A DNA stretch of 64,000 bases from Mucilaginibacter cryoferens (GTDB lineage: Bacteria > Bacteroidota > Bacteroidia > Sphingobacteriales > Sphingobacteriaceae). The stretch is from contig NZ_JACHCR010000020.1 of assembly GCF_014205845.1 (NCBI RefSeq), positions 1 to 64,000 on the forward strand, in the 5' to 3' direction. The translations under genes were made by a program, and so were the position numbers. Below, one piece after another: positions 1-8,059 of this stretch. Positions within the stretch are counted from its first letter, which is position 1, and each line of letters starts with the position of its first letter. The notes under the pieces are model-generated. The model worked only from the letters and a program-made list of their open reading frames with translations, ran no database searches and was not told the origin of the DNA.

Positions 1-2
1 AA

Positions 3-182
3 AACGCTTTTACACCATTTGCTGAACTCGTCCGCCAGCTAAATCACTGCTCTCTTTGCCAGTGAATCTCATGGTCAACTTCCCCGGAATATCCAACCAA
101 AGTGGGGCATATTGATAATTCCAATGAATTGGCCACTGCTGTAGGTTTAGGAAATATAAAGGTTCGGATGGAATCAGACTAA
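3..182 (+). pseudogene. possible 3' remnant of a gene cut by the window edge, with an internal TGA
   Basis: One plus-strand frame is open from the left edge to a TAA at 180-182, apart from one in-frame TGA at 63-65. The first part reads as a plausible protein end (AFTPFAELVRQL) and the second as VGHIDNSNELATAVGLGN. No family is recognised. It could be a gene ending at 65 or a decayed longer gene; it may also be chance. Confidence 0.2.
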
Positions 183-699
183 GTTCAAAAGTGATACGTT
201 TGCTCTATTTTATTTCTTATTAAAGCGTAATGCACTATAACTTACCTAAAGGTTTTATAGATGACATGTATGATGATTTAGATTTATAATAATGGTGGTA
301 AATAAAGCATTTATAATTCAAAATTTATCCACTGCATTATATCATTTTTTTTTAGATTGGCATAATAGAATTGGTTCGAGTTTGCACCATGAAGGTATCT
401 AAATTCGGGCTATTTTTTGTAAATCAGCTATAAACTGGTTCGGACTTTGAACCATGACTGACCCGAAAGCCTCTCATGAGCAGGCTTTTTTATTTTTGGT
501 GACATCTTATATAAAACATTCGTTTTGATATATCAGTCCGAAAAGTTTTTCACAGTCCCGCTTTTAGGAAATAATAAAAAATGGCGTGGAAGAGCTTTAA
601 AAATTACGCTATGTTTTTAATCTCCATTATAATCGGGAATACAAATTATGACAACTCAGAAGATTTTAAAGAGTCTTCAATTAGGTTAAAAATCTCTTT
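183..699. other. AT-rich stretch without a convincing gene
   Basis: No gene is supported here. There are two very short plus-strand ORFs with ATG starts (230-289, 19 codons; 581-703, 40 codons), both without recognisable motifs. Two similar blocks beginning GGTTCG and ending ACCATGA occur near 373 and 438, about 65 bp apart. The stretch also holds the terminator-like hairpin listed separately. The overall look is of decayed or non-coding DNA. Confidence 0.4.
466..497 (+). terminator. rho-independent terminator-like hairpin
   Basis: AAAGCCT at 466-472 pairs with AGGCTTT at 482-488, and the loop itself holds the palindrome CTCATGAG. A T-rich run follows on the plus strand. No intact plus-strand gene precedes it, so it may mark the end of a lost gene. 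Confidence 0.5.
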
Positions 700-930
700 T
701 TAGTTTGTCGAATCTTTTTTCTCTGTCAAAACAGCATAGGTAATAACGGCTACTATTTTTTCGTAACCAGCGATATTCACCAATCTCCATGAGACAGGGG
801 TAATATTTTCAGCACCTTCAGTAAACTCGCTATAAGCAGGACTGCTTAAAAGATACCCTTTTGATGTGGTAACAAATTGCTGGTTGGCACTCAGAGCGTC
901 TCTGTTTTCTTCAGAAGCTACTCCTTTACC
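700..930 (-). pseudogene. remnant of a small protein gene lacking a start codon
   Basis: The minus strand is open for 76 codons and ends with TAA at 700-702. The translation looks protein-like (SANQQFVTTSKGYLLSS, then SWRLVNIAGYEKIVAVITYA). It contains no ATG, and the codon just before it is a stop, so the 5' part seems lost. It lies directly downstream of the terminator of the TonB receptor gene. I do not recognise the family. It could be a truncated gene or a chance open frame. Confidence 0.35.
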
Positions 931-934
931 TTAA

Positions 935-982
935 TTTAAAAATGGCCATGCCGGGCTGTTATCACAGTCCAACATGGCCATC
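935..982 (-). terminator. terminator of the TonB receptor gene
   Basis: On the minus strand ATGGCCATGTTGGACTGT pairs with ACAGCCCGGCATGGCCAT across a GATA loop: 18 positions with two G-U pairs and one mismatch. A run of five T follows. It starts 77 bp past the receptor's stop codon, so it is well placed to end that transcript. Confidence 0.8.
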
Positions 983-1058
983 CAATTTAGTCATCCAACT
1001 AAGGTTATTTTCAATTATCTACATACTCAAACGCTATTATAAATAGCCACGTACATCA

Positions 1059-3848
1059 TTATAAATTAAATGATACACGGGCAAACAGAAAACGTCCGTT
1101 AAAGCCAAATTGCTGAGCAGTTCTGGAATATAGGAACCTGCCCGAACTTTGGTTGGCAACAGATGTTGGATCTGGATAAATATCAAACACATTATTTGCG
1201 CCTATGGTTAAACGTAAAGCTTTGTAAAGTTCGTAACCAACACTTACATCAGATACGGTTTTGCCTTTATAAACATCCTGCGCGGTTACCACGTTGGTAG
1301 CTTCGGTAACCTTGCCAAAGTATACATCGCGCCAGAAGAAATTCCATTTACCCAGGTTGTAGTTTAATGACAGGTTAATTTTGCTTTGCGGTACCGCCGA
1401 TTCGAGATATATAGTGCTGGCGGCATCAAAATAGGTGCTTTCTTTACCGGCTAATAATGGCGACGCATGTATTTTGCCTACAAGGTCGGTTTTTGCGTAG
1501 GTACCAGAAAGATCTGCCCGGAAAGCGCCCTGACCTAATTGTTTGCTATAAGTAATAACGGCATCAATACCTCTTGTACGGGTATCAATTGCATTGGCAA
1601 AGAAACGTGCAGAAGTTGCGTTTGCATTATGCAGGATATTGTAAATTTCAACATCCTGAGCTGTTCCCGTTGCGCTGCCGGTGAATTGCCCCGTATAAAT
1701 AACCCTGTCGTTGATCCTGATATAATACCCATCAACAGTAATTTTCAAATCACCCAGGTTGCTCGTGAACCCGAGGCTGTAATTTTTAGATGTTTCTTGT
1801 TTTAACTTGGGGATACCTAACAGCTGCGCAATGCGGCTGTCGTTTCTGAAAGTTCCCGATTCTACAAACTGCCCATTAGCAAATATGGTAGAAGTGGCGC
1901 TGAAATAACGCTGTTGTAATGACGGTGCTCTAAAACCTGTACTGGCTGCGCCACGAAGTAAAAACTTATCAGAAAATTTATAGCTTGATGCCACTTTCCA
2001 GTTAACGGTTGAACCAAAATCCGAGTAATTTTCGAAACGGACTGCCCCGTCTACCAGCAATGCTTTGGTAAAATTGATTTCTCCATCTGCATAAGCTGCA
2101 ACCGCTGTGCGTGATGCATTCACTACGTTTGCCGGACTAAAACCCGGAAATCCCTGGGCACCGCCAGCAAGCGCAGCGCCATTGGCTGCAAATAAAGTAG
2201 ATACATTGCCCTGTGGATTAGGAATTAAAATTGGTTTACCGTTGGCATCTGTACCCACATTGAGCGCGTTACCATAATTAACGTACGACTCATCACTGCC
2301 TGCGTTGATTTTATAGTTTTCATAACGATGCTCGGCACCAAATGCAAGGTTAAGGCCGCTTAGTACATCTTTGTAAAACCGGCTCAGGTCAAGATTGGTG
2401 GTATTTTGTATAAACCCGTACCCGCCATCGGTAAAAGAAGTTGGCGATGAGCTTAAAAGCGATGCATTTAAACTGTTATCGGTTGTAAAATTCAACGTGT
2501 TTTGACCGTAAGTGTTGCTCAGATCTACCTTCCACTCGCCCAGTTTGCCGCGGATACCTGTGGCCAGTGATTTGTCGCTATTATCGGTAACAATCAGTGG
2601 CAAAAACCCATTTGGATAAATAGAAGCATTGGTTTGCGTTAATTGCGAAGGGGTACGGAAAAATGCCGCCGATTCGCCGTGCCTGTAGTTCAAACCGCCA
2701 AAGGCATACACCTCTGCATCTACCGATACCGGAACTGATGAGTTAAAGAACAAGCTTCCGCCACGGTTAGCAGACTGCCCCACCCTGGAGTTAAAGTCAG
2801 ACCGTGTTTGCCCTCTTTTTGCCAATTCTGCATCAGTAATATCCTTGCCGGTAGGTGTACCTGGTATGGTTGCCAATGCAGGGTCATTATAGTCGGTATA
2901 AATGGTACCGGTATAAGCTTTCATCCGGTTGGTGTAATCCCTGTAATCGTATGAGCCGGCTACATTTACATATCCCCCGTTTTTACCCAGGGGCACACCA
3001 TAATTTAAATTTGCCTGTACCTGGCCTCCGTCGAAGGTTTTGTCGCCTTCTGTATTTTTAGAGGCATAACCACCAGTAGTAACGCTACCGGTTAATACAT
3101 TTACCTGGTCGTCCAGTATAATATTGATTACGCCAGCAATCGCGTCAGATCCATATTGTGCCGATGCGCCGTCGCGTAATATTTCAACACGCTTAATAGC
3201 CGCGGTTGGTATAGCGTTAAGGTCGGTTCCAACAGAACCTTTTCCAAAACTGCCGTTGATATTGATCAAGGAGGTGGTATGCCTTCTTTTCCCGTTGATC
3301 AATACCAAAACCTGATCTGGCCCCAGGCCGCGCAGCGATGCAGGATCAATATGATCTGTACCATCAGATATAGTTTGTATGTTGGAAGAAAAAGACGGTG
3401 CCACATAATTCAATATCTGGTTGAGGGACACCTGGGGTCCGTCCCGGCTTATTTTTTTAATATCAACCACATCTACCGGTACAGGCGTATTTAGTTGTGA
3501 ACGTGGCCTGCTGCGCGAACCAATAACTACAACTTCGTTAAGGTTTCCCAACTGGTTAAGTACAAAATCGAGATTAACCGTTTCGCCCTGTGATACCGTA
3601 ATATTTTTAGAGCTGCTCTCATAGCCCGCATAACTGGCTATAATACGGTAACTGCCTGCCTTAACGTTTAAAGAATAATTGCCATTGGCATCAGTGGTGG
3701 TACCTAAAGCCTGCCCGTCTACTTTAATGGTAGCACCGATAAGTGTTTGCGACTGATCTTTTATCGTCCCTTTTATTGTTTGCGCACGAAGAACAGAAGT
3801 TAGCAGCGTAAAAAAGAAGAGAATAGCATAAGTAAAGATTTTTTTCAT
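1059..3848 (-). CDS. TonB-dependent outer-membrane receptor with N-terminal carboxypeptidase-regulatory-like domain
   Basis: This 929-residue protein is a ligand-gated outer-membrane porin energised by TonB. A signal peptide covers about residues 1-22, ending LRAQ. A CarboxypepD_reg-like beta-sandwich follows (about 24-110), then the plug domain with the GSRSRPRSQ stretch and SDAIAGVINI near 240. The remainder is a 22-strand barrel ending in RVSFNL, the aromatic-ended last strand. It lacks the STN domain and has no SusD partner, unlike the two SusC proteins nearby, so it probably takes up a small ligand rather than working as a SusCD glycan importer. It has its own promoter region, terminator and a poly-Cys leader ORF 152 bp upstream, next to two sulfatase genes. 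I infer a link to sulfur acquisition. The ligand is unknown. Confidence 0.93.
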   Translation of the reverse strand: MKKIFTYAILFFFTLLTSVLRAQTIKGTIKDQSQTLIGATIKVDGQALGTTTDANGNYSLNVKAGSYRIIASYAGYESSSKNITVSQGETVNLDFVLNQLGNLNEVVVIGSRSRPRSQLNTPVPVDVVDIKKISRDGPQVSLNQILNYVAPSFSSNIQTISDGTDHIDPASLRGLGPDQVLVLINGKRRHTTSLININGSFGKGSVGTDLNAIPTAAIKRVEILRDGASAQYGSDAIAGVINIILDDQVNVLTGSVTTGGYASKNTEGDKTFDGGQVQANLNYGVPLGKNGGYVNVAGSYDYRDYTNRMKAYTGTIYTDYNDPALATIPGTPTGKDITDAELAKRGQTRSDFNSRVGQSANRGGSLFFNSSVPVSVDAEVYAFGGLNYRHGESAAFFRTPSQLTQTNASIYPNGFLPLIVTDNSDKSLATGIRGKLGEWKVDLSNTYGQNTLNFTTDNSLNASLLSSSPTSFTDGGYGFIQNTTNLDLSRFYKDVLSGLNLAFGAEHRYENYKINAGSDESYVNYGNALNVGTDANGKPILIPNPQGNVSTLFAANGAALAGGAQGFPGFSPANVVNASRTAVAAYADGEINFTKALLVDGAVRFENYSDFGSTVNWKVASSYKFSDKFLLRGAASTGFRAPSLQQRYFSATSTIFANGQFVESGTFRNDSRIAQLLGIPKLKQETSKNYSLGFTSNLGDLKITVDGYYIRINDRVIYTGQFTGSATGTAQDVEIYNILHNANATSARFFANAIDTRTRGIDAVITYSKQLGQGAFRADLSGTYAKTDLVGKIHASPLLAGKESTYFDAASTIYLESAVPQSKINLSLNYNLGKWNFFWRDVYFGKVTEATNVVTAQDVYKGKTVSDVSVGYELYKALRLTIGANNVFDIYPDPTSVANQSSGRFLYSRTAQQFGFNGRFLFARVSFNL

Positions 3849-3991
3849 AATAAAATGTTTTGATTTTTAAAATTGTTTAGGTTGTAGATAGTTTAATAAA
3901 CGACTATATAAGCATAAGGCTGATTAGTGGCATCCAATAAACAATTGGGAATTTACTCATTCGCCGACCTGGGAATCAGGAACGTTCAGTG

Positions 3992-4019
3992 AAGCGGGGC
4001 TAACAACAACAGGCCGCTT
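3992..4019 (-). promoter_or_regulatory. hairpin enclosing the Cys codons and stop of the leader ORF
   Basis: On the minus strand AAGCGG (from 4019) pairs with CCGCTT (to 3992). The three Cys codons and the TAG of the leader ORF lie in the loop. A ribosome stalled on those codons would keep this hairpin open. That fits an attenuation device, though I cannot show which alternative structure would control the receptor. Confidence 0.4.
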
Positions 4020-4068
4020 TAGGCAATGATGTTATAGAAGTAAAGCTGACACAGGTGTTAAGATGCAT
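4000..4068 (-). CDS. 22-residue poly-cysteine leader peptide
   Basis: A short ATG-started ORF lies 152 bp upstream of the TonB receptor start on the same strand. It reads MHLNTCVSFTS and ends LPKAACCC followed at once by TAG, with four Cys in 22 residues. Three consecutive TGT codons at the very end are typical of leader peptides that sense charged tRNA by ribosome stalling; poly-Cys attenuators are described in mycobacteria. A Bacteroidota-type -7 element sits about 35 bp upstream. Function as a cysteine-responsive leader is inference, and the peptide has no other recognisable domain. Confidence 0.6.
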   Translation of the reverse strand: MHLNTCVSFTSITSLPKAACCC

Positions 4069-4102
4069 ATATTTTGCGTTGAACAGAGACTAATAAACAG
4101 CA

Positions 4103-4110
4103 CAAAGATA
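4103..4110 (-). promoter_or_regulatory. candidate -7 element for the leader and receptor transcript
   Basis: The minus strand reads TATCTTTG, matching the Bacteroidota housekeeping -7 consensus TAnnTTTG. No good TTTG -33 element is seen 19-21 bp upstream. A transcript would start near 4097, giving a 5' region of roughly 30 nt before the leader ORF. Confidence 0.4.
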
Positions 4111-4299
4111 TAATTAATCTATTAAATCCATAGATATTATATTTATTTTACATTTAATACAAAAAAGATAATTCGCTCTATCCCGGGTATTGCCGTTTTT
4201 CTACTAAAAATATGGTAAGGTCAAGCCTCTACAATAGTTTTTAACGGAGGCACAATTAAAGGGTGGTAATACATTTTCACCCGGTACTAAAGCGATTGA

Positions 4300-4347
4300 A
4301 AAAGCCTTTAATCTCACCTATTTTAGCTTGTAAGATTAAAGGCTTTT
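4300..4347 (-). terminator. terminator downstream of the sulfatase gene
   Basis: AAAAGCCTTTAATCT (4300-4314) and its exact complement (4333-4347) form a 15-bp stem around an 18-nt loop. A T run is part of and follows the stem on the minus strand. It lies 57 bp past the sulfatase stop and separates the sulfatase operon from the leader and receptor unit. Confidence 0.8.
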
Positions 4348-4403
4348 GATAACCTCCACTCCCATTTTGTTGAGCTTTGATTAAATACCGTAGTATGGCA
4401 TTT

Positions 4404-5783
4404 TTATTGGAGTGGCCAGTATGGCGATTCGGTTCTGCAGGTTTTAAGGTAGTTTTTCACCAGTTTTACAATATCCGGATGCTGATCTGCAACATTATTA
4501 TCTTCATGAATATCGGTATCTAAATTATAAAGCGATAGTTTTCCATCTTTAATAATGGCTTTCCACTTACCATACCGAACAGCCTGAATGTATCCGCCCT
4601 CAAAAAACTCCCAATATAAAAACCTGGCTTTGGGCCTGGCCTGAGGATTTAGTATGTATGGAAAAAGGTTGATGCCATCTGTACTGAAATCTGGCTTCGC
4701 ACCGGCAATTCCGCCAAGCGTTGCCATAATATCCGTAAAATAGCCGGGAGTTGCCGATGTGGTACCCGGTTTAATCAGCGTTCTACCCCAAACGATAAAC
4801 GGTTCACGGATTCCCCCTTCATATACGTCCCGCTTATATCCTTTGAGGGTACCACTCGACTGAAAAAAATCAGCTACAGCAGTCAGTGATTTGGTTGGCT
4901 CAGAACGGGGGCCATTATCTGATGTAAAAATCACTATGGTGTTTTTATCCAAACCATTATCAATAAGATATTTCCTGATTTTACCTACAGAATTGTCTAA
5001 ATAAGTAACCATCGCCGCATAAGTTTTTTGATCAGAGGTCCAATCTTTACCCTCGTATATGGTATTATGCGGGGCATCCAGTGGAGAGTGTGGGTTAGAA
5101 TGGTTCACCATAACGAAGAATGGTTTTTTATCCTTTTTATGCTGTTCCATAAATTTCACAGCGTCATCTGTAATAATTTCGCTGGTATAATATTGACGCT
5201 TTCCACCCTGGTTTTCGGGTATAGGAACGATTTTACCGTTGCGATACCATTGATCCGGCCAGTAGGTACTGGTATAGGTTTGCGGGTAGCTCACAAGCCA
5301 TCCATAAAAATAATCGAACCCGTGCGCTAATGGTGTTGCAGTGGTATCAAAGCCATCCACATGCCATTTGCCCACCAGGCCGGTGGTATAACCCGCTTTT
5401 CGCAGTACATCACCAATTGTTTGCTCCTGTGGCAGCAAACCTGCGCGGTAGATTATTTTCCCTTCCTTTCCGCCTGGTAGCCCTCCCTTTATGGTCATAT
5501 TACCCCTAATGGTGGCATGCCCGGTATGTTTACCTGTGAGTAAAACACCTCGCGACGGAGAGCATACCGGCGCACCGGCATAAAAATCTGTAAACCGGGT
5601 ACCTTCTTTAGCAAGCTCATCTATATTGGGCGTCTGGATCTTTTGCTGCCCATAGGCGCCAACATCTCCATAGCCCAGGTCGTCTGCCAGAATAAAAACA
5701 ATATTAGGTTGTTTACCGGTTTGGGCGCTTACAAAAAGCGGACTAGCCAAAAGAGATAGTAACAGGTATTTTATAATTTTCAT
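4404..5783 (-). CDS. sulfatase (formylglycine-dependent, S1 family), exported
   Basis: This 459-residue hydrolase removes sulfate esters from glycans or aryl esters. A signal peptide covers about 1-21 (ends FVSAQ). The metal-binding start reads NIVFILADDLGYGD. C-S-P-S-R begins at Cys74, the CxPSR signature in which Cys is converted to formylglycine, followed by LLTGKHTGH. TSDNGPRSE supplies later metal ligands. The frame can be extended by nine codons to a TTG, but the ATG at 5783 begins the signal peptide and is preferred. It is the last gene of the second SusCD operon, 32 bp after the other sulfatase. The CxPSR type needs an anaerobic sulfatase maturase (anSME), not seen here. Substrate unknown. 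Confidence 0.93.
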   Translation of the reverse strand: MKIIKYLLLSLLASPLFVSAQTGKQPNIVFILADDLGYGDVGAYGQQKIQTPNIDELAKEGTRFTDFYAGAPVCSPSRGVLLTGKHTGHATIRGNMTIKGGLPGGKEGKIIYRAGLLPQEQTIGDVLRKAGYTTGLVGKWHVDGFDTTATPLAHGFDYFYGWLVSYPQTYTSTYWPDQWYRNGKIVPIPENQGGKRQYYTSEIITDDAVKFMEQHKKDKKPFFVMVNHSNPHSPLDAPHNTIYEGKDWTSDQKTYAAMVTYLDNSVGKIRKYLIDNGLDKNTIVIFTSDNGPRSEPTKSLTAVADFFQSSGTLKGYKRDVYEGGIREPFIVWGRTLIKPGTTSATPGYFTDIMATLGGIAGAKPDFSTDGINLFPYILNPQARPKARFLYWEFFEGGYIQAVRYGKWKAIIKDGKLSLYNLDTDIHEDNNVADQHPDIVKLVKNYLKTCRTESPYWPLQ

Positions 5784-5815
5784 CGAACTTAATTTATCAT
5801 AGATGAGCAAATGTT

Positions 5816-7258
5816 TTATTTAACAGGGATTGGCGGCAAAGGCAACGGAATGTAATCCTGCTGCAAAATCATCCATTCATTCAGGTACGTTTTATAAGTA
5901 TGTTCAACATCCTTGTAAGCGGCGTCTTCATTGAGGTTGTTCATTTCCTGCGGGTCTTTTTCCAGGTCGTAAAATTCAAACATCGGGCGTTCCTTTCCAT
6001 TGTTAAAATAAAGGCGTTCGTACGGTTGTTCTAGTTTCCCCAACAGGTGAAGTTGCTTTATTTTCTTCCAGGCAGGCCCCTCATCAAAATCAACAGGCGT
6101 ATATGGAAGCTGCCAAAGAGCATTATAGATCAGCTTATATTTTTTGGAAAATACCGTACGGCTCAGGTCGAAATCAAAAGTAGAATTAGGAAGCCGGGTG
6201 CCATGCGCACCCCGCTCGGCATAAATATGATCGTAATTTTCAAAGGCCACATCATTAAAAGACTGTTTGAAACTTTTCCCTGTAAAGGTTTGAGGAACAG
6301 CAGCACCAACCATATCTAAAATAGTTGGCGCTATATCTTCGCCCGAAATGAGGGTATTGGAAACCGTGCCCCCTTTAATGTGATCTCTCCATTTAATAAT
6401 TAACGGCACATGAAGTCCAAGATCGTATAACGTACCTTTCCCCCTTAGCACAGCACTACCATTATCGCCCATAAAAATAACGATGGTATTTTCGTACAAA
6501 TTTCTTGCTTTCAATTCGGCAATAACAAGGCCGGCTAAAGAATCCATCCTTGATATTTCTCCCATGTGGCCTGCTACATGCTTGCGCACCTCGGGTAAAT
6601 CTACCATACCAGCCGGCATTTTTATTTTAGACGAATCGGGTTCAAAAGTGTAAGCATCATACGGATAATGCGGATCATTATAGCTAACCTGAATAAAGAA
6701 AGGCTTATCTGCCGGTTTCTGATCAAGAAACTCTTTCATCTGTGGCAAAGCTGTAAAATTGCCGCCTATCTTAACATAGTTTACCCTGTCTTTAAAAGTC
6801 CGCAGATTATATTTCTTGAATACCGCTTCGGTTTCTGGGGATGTTCCAGAACCGTCGAGGTGATAATTTCTGCCGCAAATACCTGTGTAATAGCCTGCTT
6901 TTCTCAGTATTTCGGGATATGTGATAATATCCCGTGGCAAAGTATTGGCAAATCTCGACATGCGGATGTCTACCGGTGCCCGTCCCGTCATGAGCGATGC
7001 CCGGGAAGGCGTGCATTGCGGAGAAGTAGTAAACACATTGGTAAACCGCATTCCTTCCCTGGCCAACTGATCCAAATGTGGTGTTTTCACATCTGGATTG
7101 CCATAAGCCCCCATAAATATAGAACTATGATCGTCTGAGAGGATAAGCACCACATTGGGGGGCTGGGTATTATTTTGTGCAAAACATGGATACCCACCCG
7201 CAAATAAAAGAAGGGCGATAAATAGCCCTTTTATCATCGCCATATTATTGTTTTCCAT
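5816..7258 (-). CDS. sulfatase, N-sulfoglucosamine sulfohydrolase-like
   Basis: A 480-residue exported sulfatase with a signal peptide ending CFAQ near residue 28. It shows NVVLILSDDHSS for metal binding, C-T-P-S-R starting at Cys82 with SLMTGRAP behind it, and FMGDNGS later. The HSS after the double Asp and the overall arrangement resemble the SGSH/heparan N-sulfatase-like branch rather than typical arylsulfatases; this subgroup call is tentative. Several ATGs cluster at the start (Met1, 6, 8), and the first is used here. It lies 19 bp after the acetylesterase gene and 32 bp before the next sulfatase, so it is part of one operon with SusCD. Confidence 0.92.
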   Translation of the reverse strand: MENNNMAMIKGLFIALLLFAGGYPCFAQNNTQPPNVVLILSDDHSSIFMGAYGNPDVKTPHLDQLAREGMRFTNVFTTSPQCTPSRASLMTGRAPVDIRMSRFANTLPRDIITYPEILRKAGYYTGICGRNYHLDGSGTSPETEAVFKKYNLRTFKDRVNYVKIGGNFTALPQMKEFLDQKPADKPFFIQVSYNDPHYPYDAYTFEPDSSKIKMPAGMVDLPEVRKHVAGHMGEISRMDSLAGLVIAELKARNLYENTIVIFMGDNGSAVLRGKGTLYDLGLHVPLIIKWRDHIKGGTVSNTLISGEDIAPTILDMVGAAVPQTFTGKSFKQSFNDVAFENYDHIYAERGAHGTRLPNSTFDFDLSRTVFSKKYKLIYNALWQLPYTPVDFDEGPAWKKIKQLHLLGKLEQPYERLYFNNGKERPMFEFYDLEKDPQEMNNLNEDAAYKDVEHTYKTYLNEWMILQQDYIPLPLPPIPVK

Positions 7259-7277
7259 AAGGTGTTTTTTAGTGGTT

Positions 7278-8051
7278 TTATTTTTTCAGGAAATCATTTA
7301 ATTGAAAGCAGGGGATTGATCGGATGCCCTCAATAACAGATTCTGCATTGATGATGGCTCCTTCCCTGTTAGTATGGGTATGGTCGGCAGGAAAATATGC
7401 CTTCACCCGTTCAGGTCCAAGCAAATTGTACTTCCGGGCAGTTATCCCGTTCAGGTCAATAAAAGGCACGTTTTGCTGTTGCGCCACTTCTGCAGCCCAC
7501 TTACCATAATCTTTATCTGCTAAAATAACTTTACCGTTTAACCACTCATTTCTGGGTATCATGGATACGATAATGGGGGTTGCCCCTTTAACTTTGGCCT
7601 CCCTGATAAATTTTCGCAGGTACCATCCGTAAGCGTGCACCGTTTCTTTTTTACCGTTTGGCCAAGTAAGCAACACGCTATCTGCACCGGCCCCTTTAAG
7701 CACACCGCGATAACCTGCTTTGGAGGTATCCGGCACCGCGCTTTCATTATGCCCAAACTGGATCATCACATAATCTCCGGGTTGTAATAAAGAATCTACA
7801 TGAGCCCAGCGGCCCTCCTTTAAAAAAGTACGCGTGCTTCTGCCGGGGATGGCCAGGTTATTGACCCTCATCTTCGCAGTATCCAGGTAATCAGCAATAA
7901 GCGTTCCCCAGCCCCACTTTACCTGGTTTGTATTTCTCACAGTCGAGTCGCCGATGATATATAAAGTTGGCCGCGCCGGTAAGGAAAATCCTAAAACCAG
8001 CGCGACTACTATCAGCAGCAAAAGTTGCTTGATATGTTTTTTTGCTGTCAT
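7278..8051 (-). CDS. SGNH/GDSL esterase, rhamnogalacturonan acetylesterase-like
   Basis: A 257-residue exported esterase. A hydrophobic signal covers about 8-26. Block I reads IIGDST with the nucleophile Ser36, block II has AIPGRSTRTF with the oxyanion Gly, block III is FGHNE, and block V is DHTHTN near 224-229 with the catalytic Asp224-x-x-His227 pair. This set matches the rhamnogalacturonan acetylesterase group, which deacetylates rhamnogalacturonan I before lyase attack. The frame extends upstream to a TTG, but the ATG at 8051 is used. It starts 8 bp after susD and precedes the sulfatases in the operon. The function fits the rhamnogalacturonan lyases 8 kb away. Confidence 0.88.
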   Translation of the reverse strand: MTAKKHIKQLLLLIVVALVLGFSLPARPTLYIIGDSTVRNTNQVKWGWGTLIADYLDTAKMRVNNLAIPGRSTRTFLKEGRWAHVDSLLQPGDYVMIQFGHNESAVPDTSKAGYRGVLKGAGADSVLLTWPNGKKETVHAYGWYLRKFIREAKVKGATPIIVSMIPRNEWLNGKVILADKDYGKWAAEVAQQQNVPFIDLNGITARKYNLLGPERVKAYFPADHTHTNREGAIINAESVIEGIRSIPCFQLNDFLKK

Positions 8052-8059
8052 AACCCAAA

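Noticed and set aside
230..289. 19-codon plus-strand ORF (YNLPKGFIDDMYDDLD)
   Set aside because: It is too short and AT-rich to separate from chance; no upstream promoter or downstream gene supports it.
581..703. 40-codon plus-strand ORF with ATG
   Set aside because: It overlaps the end of the minus-strand remnant, has no motif and no usable context.
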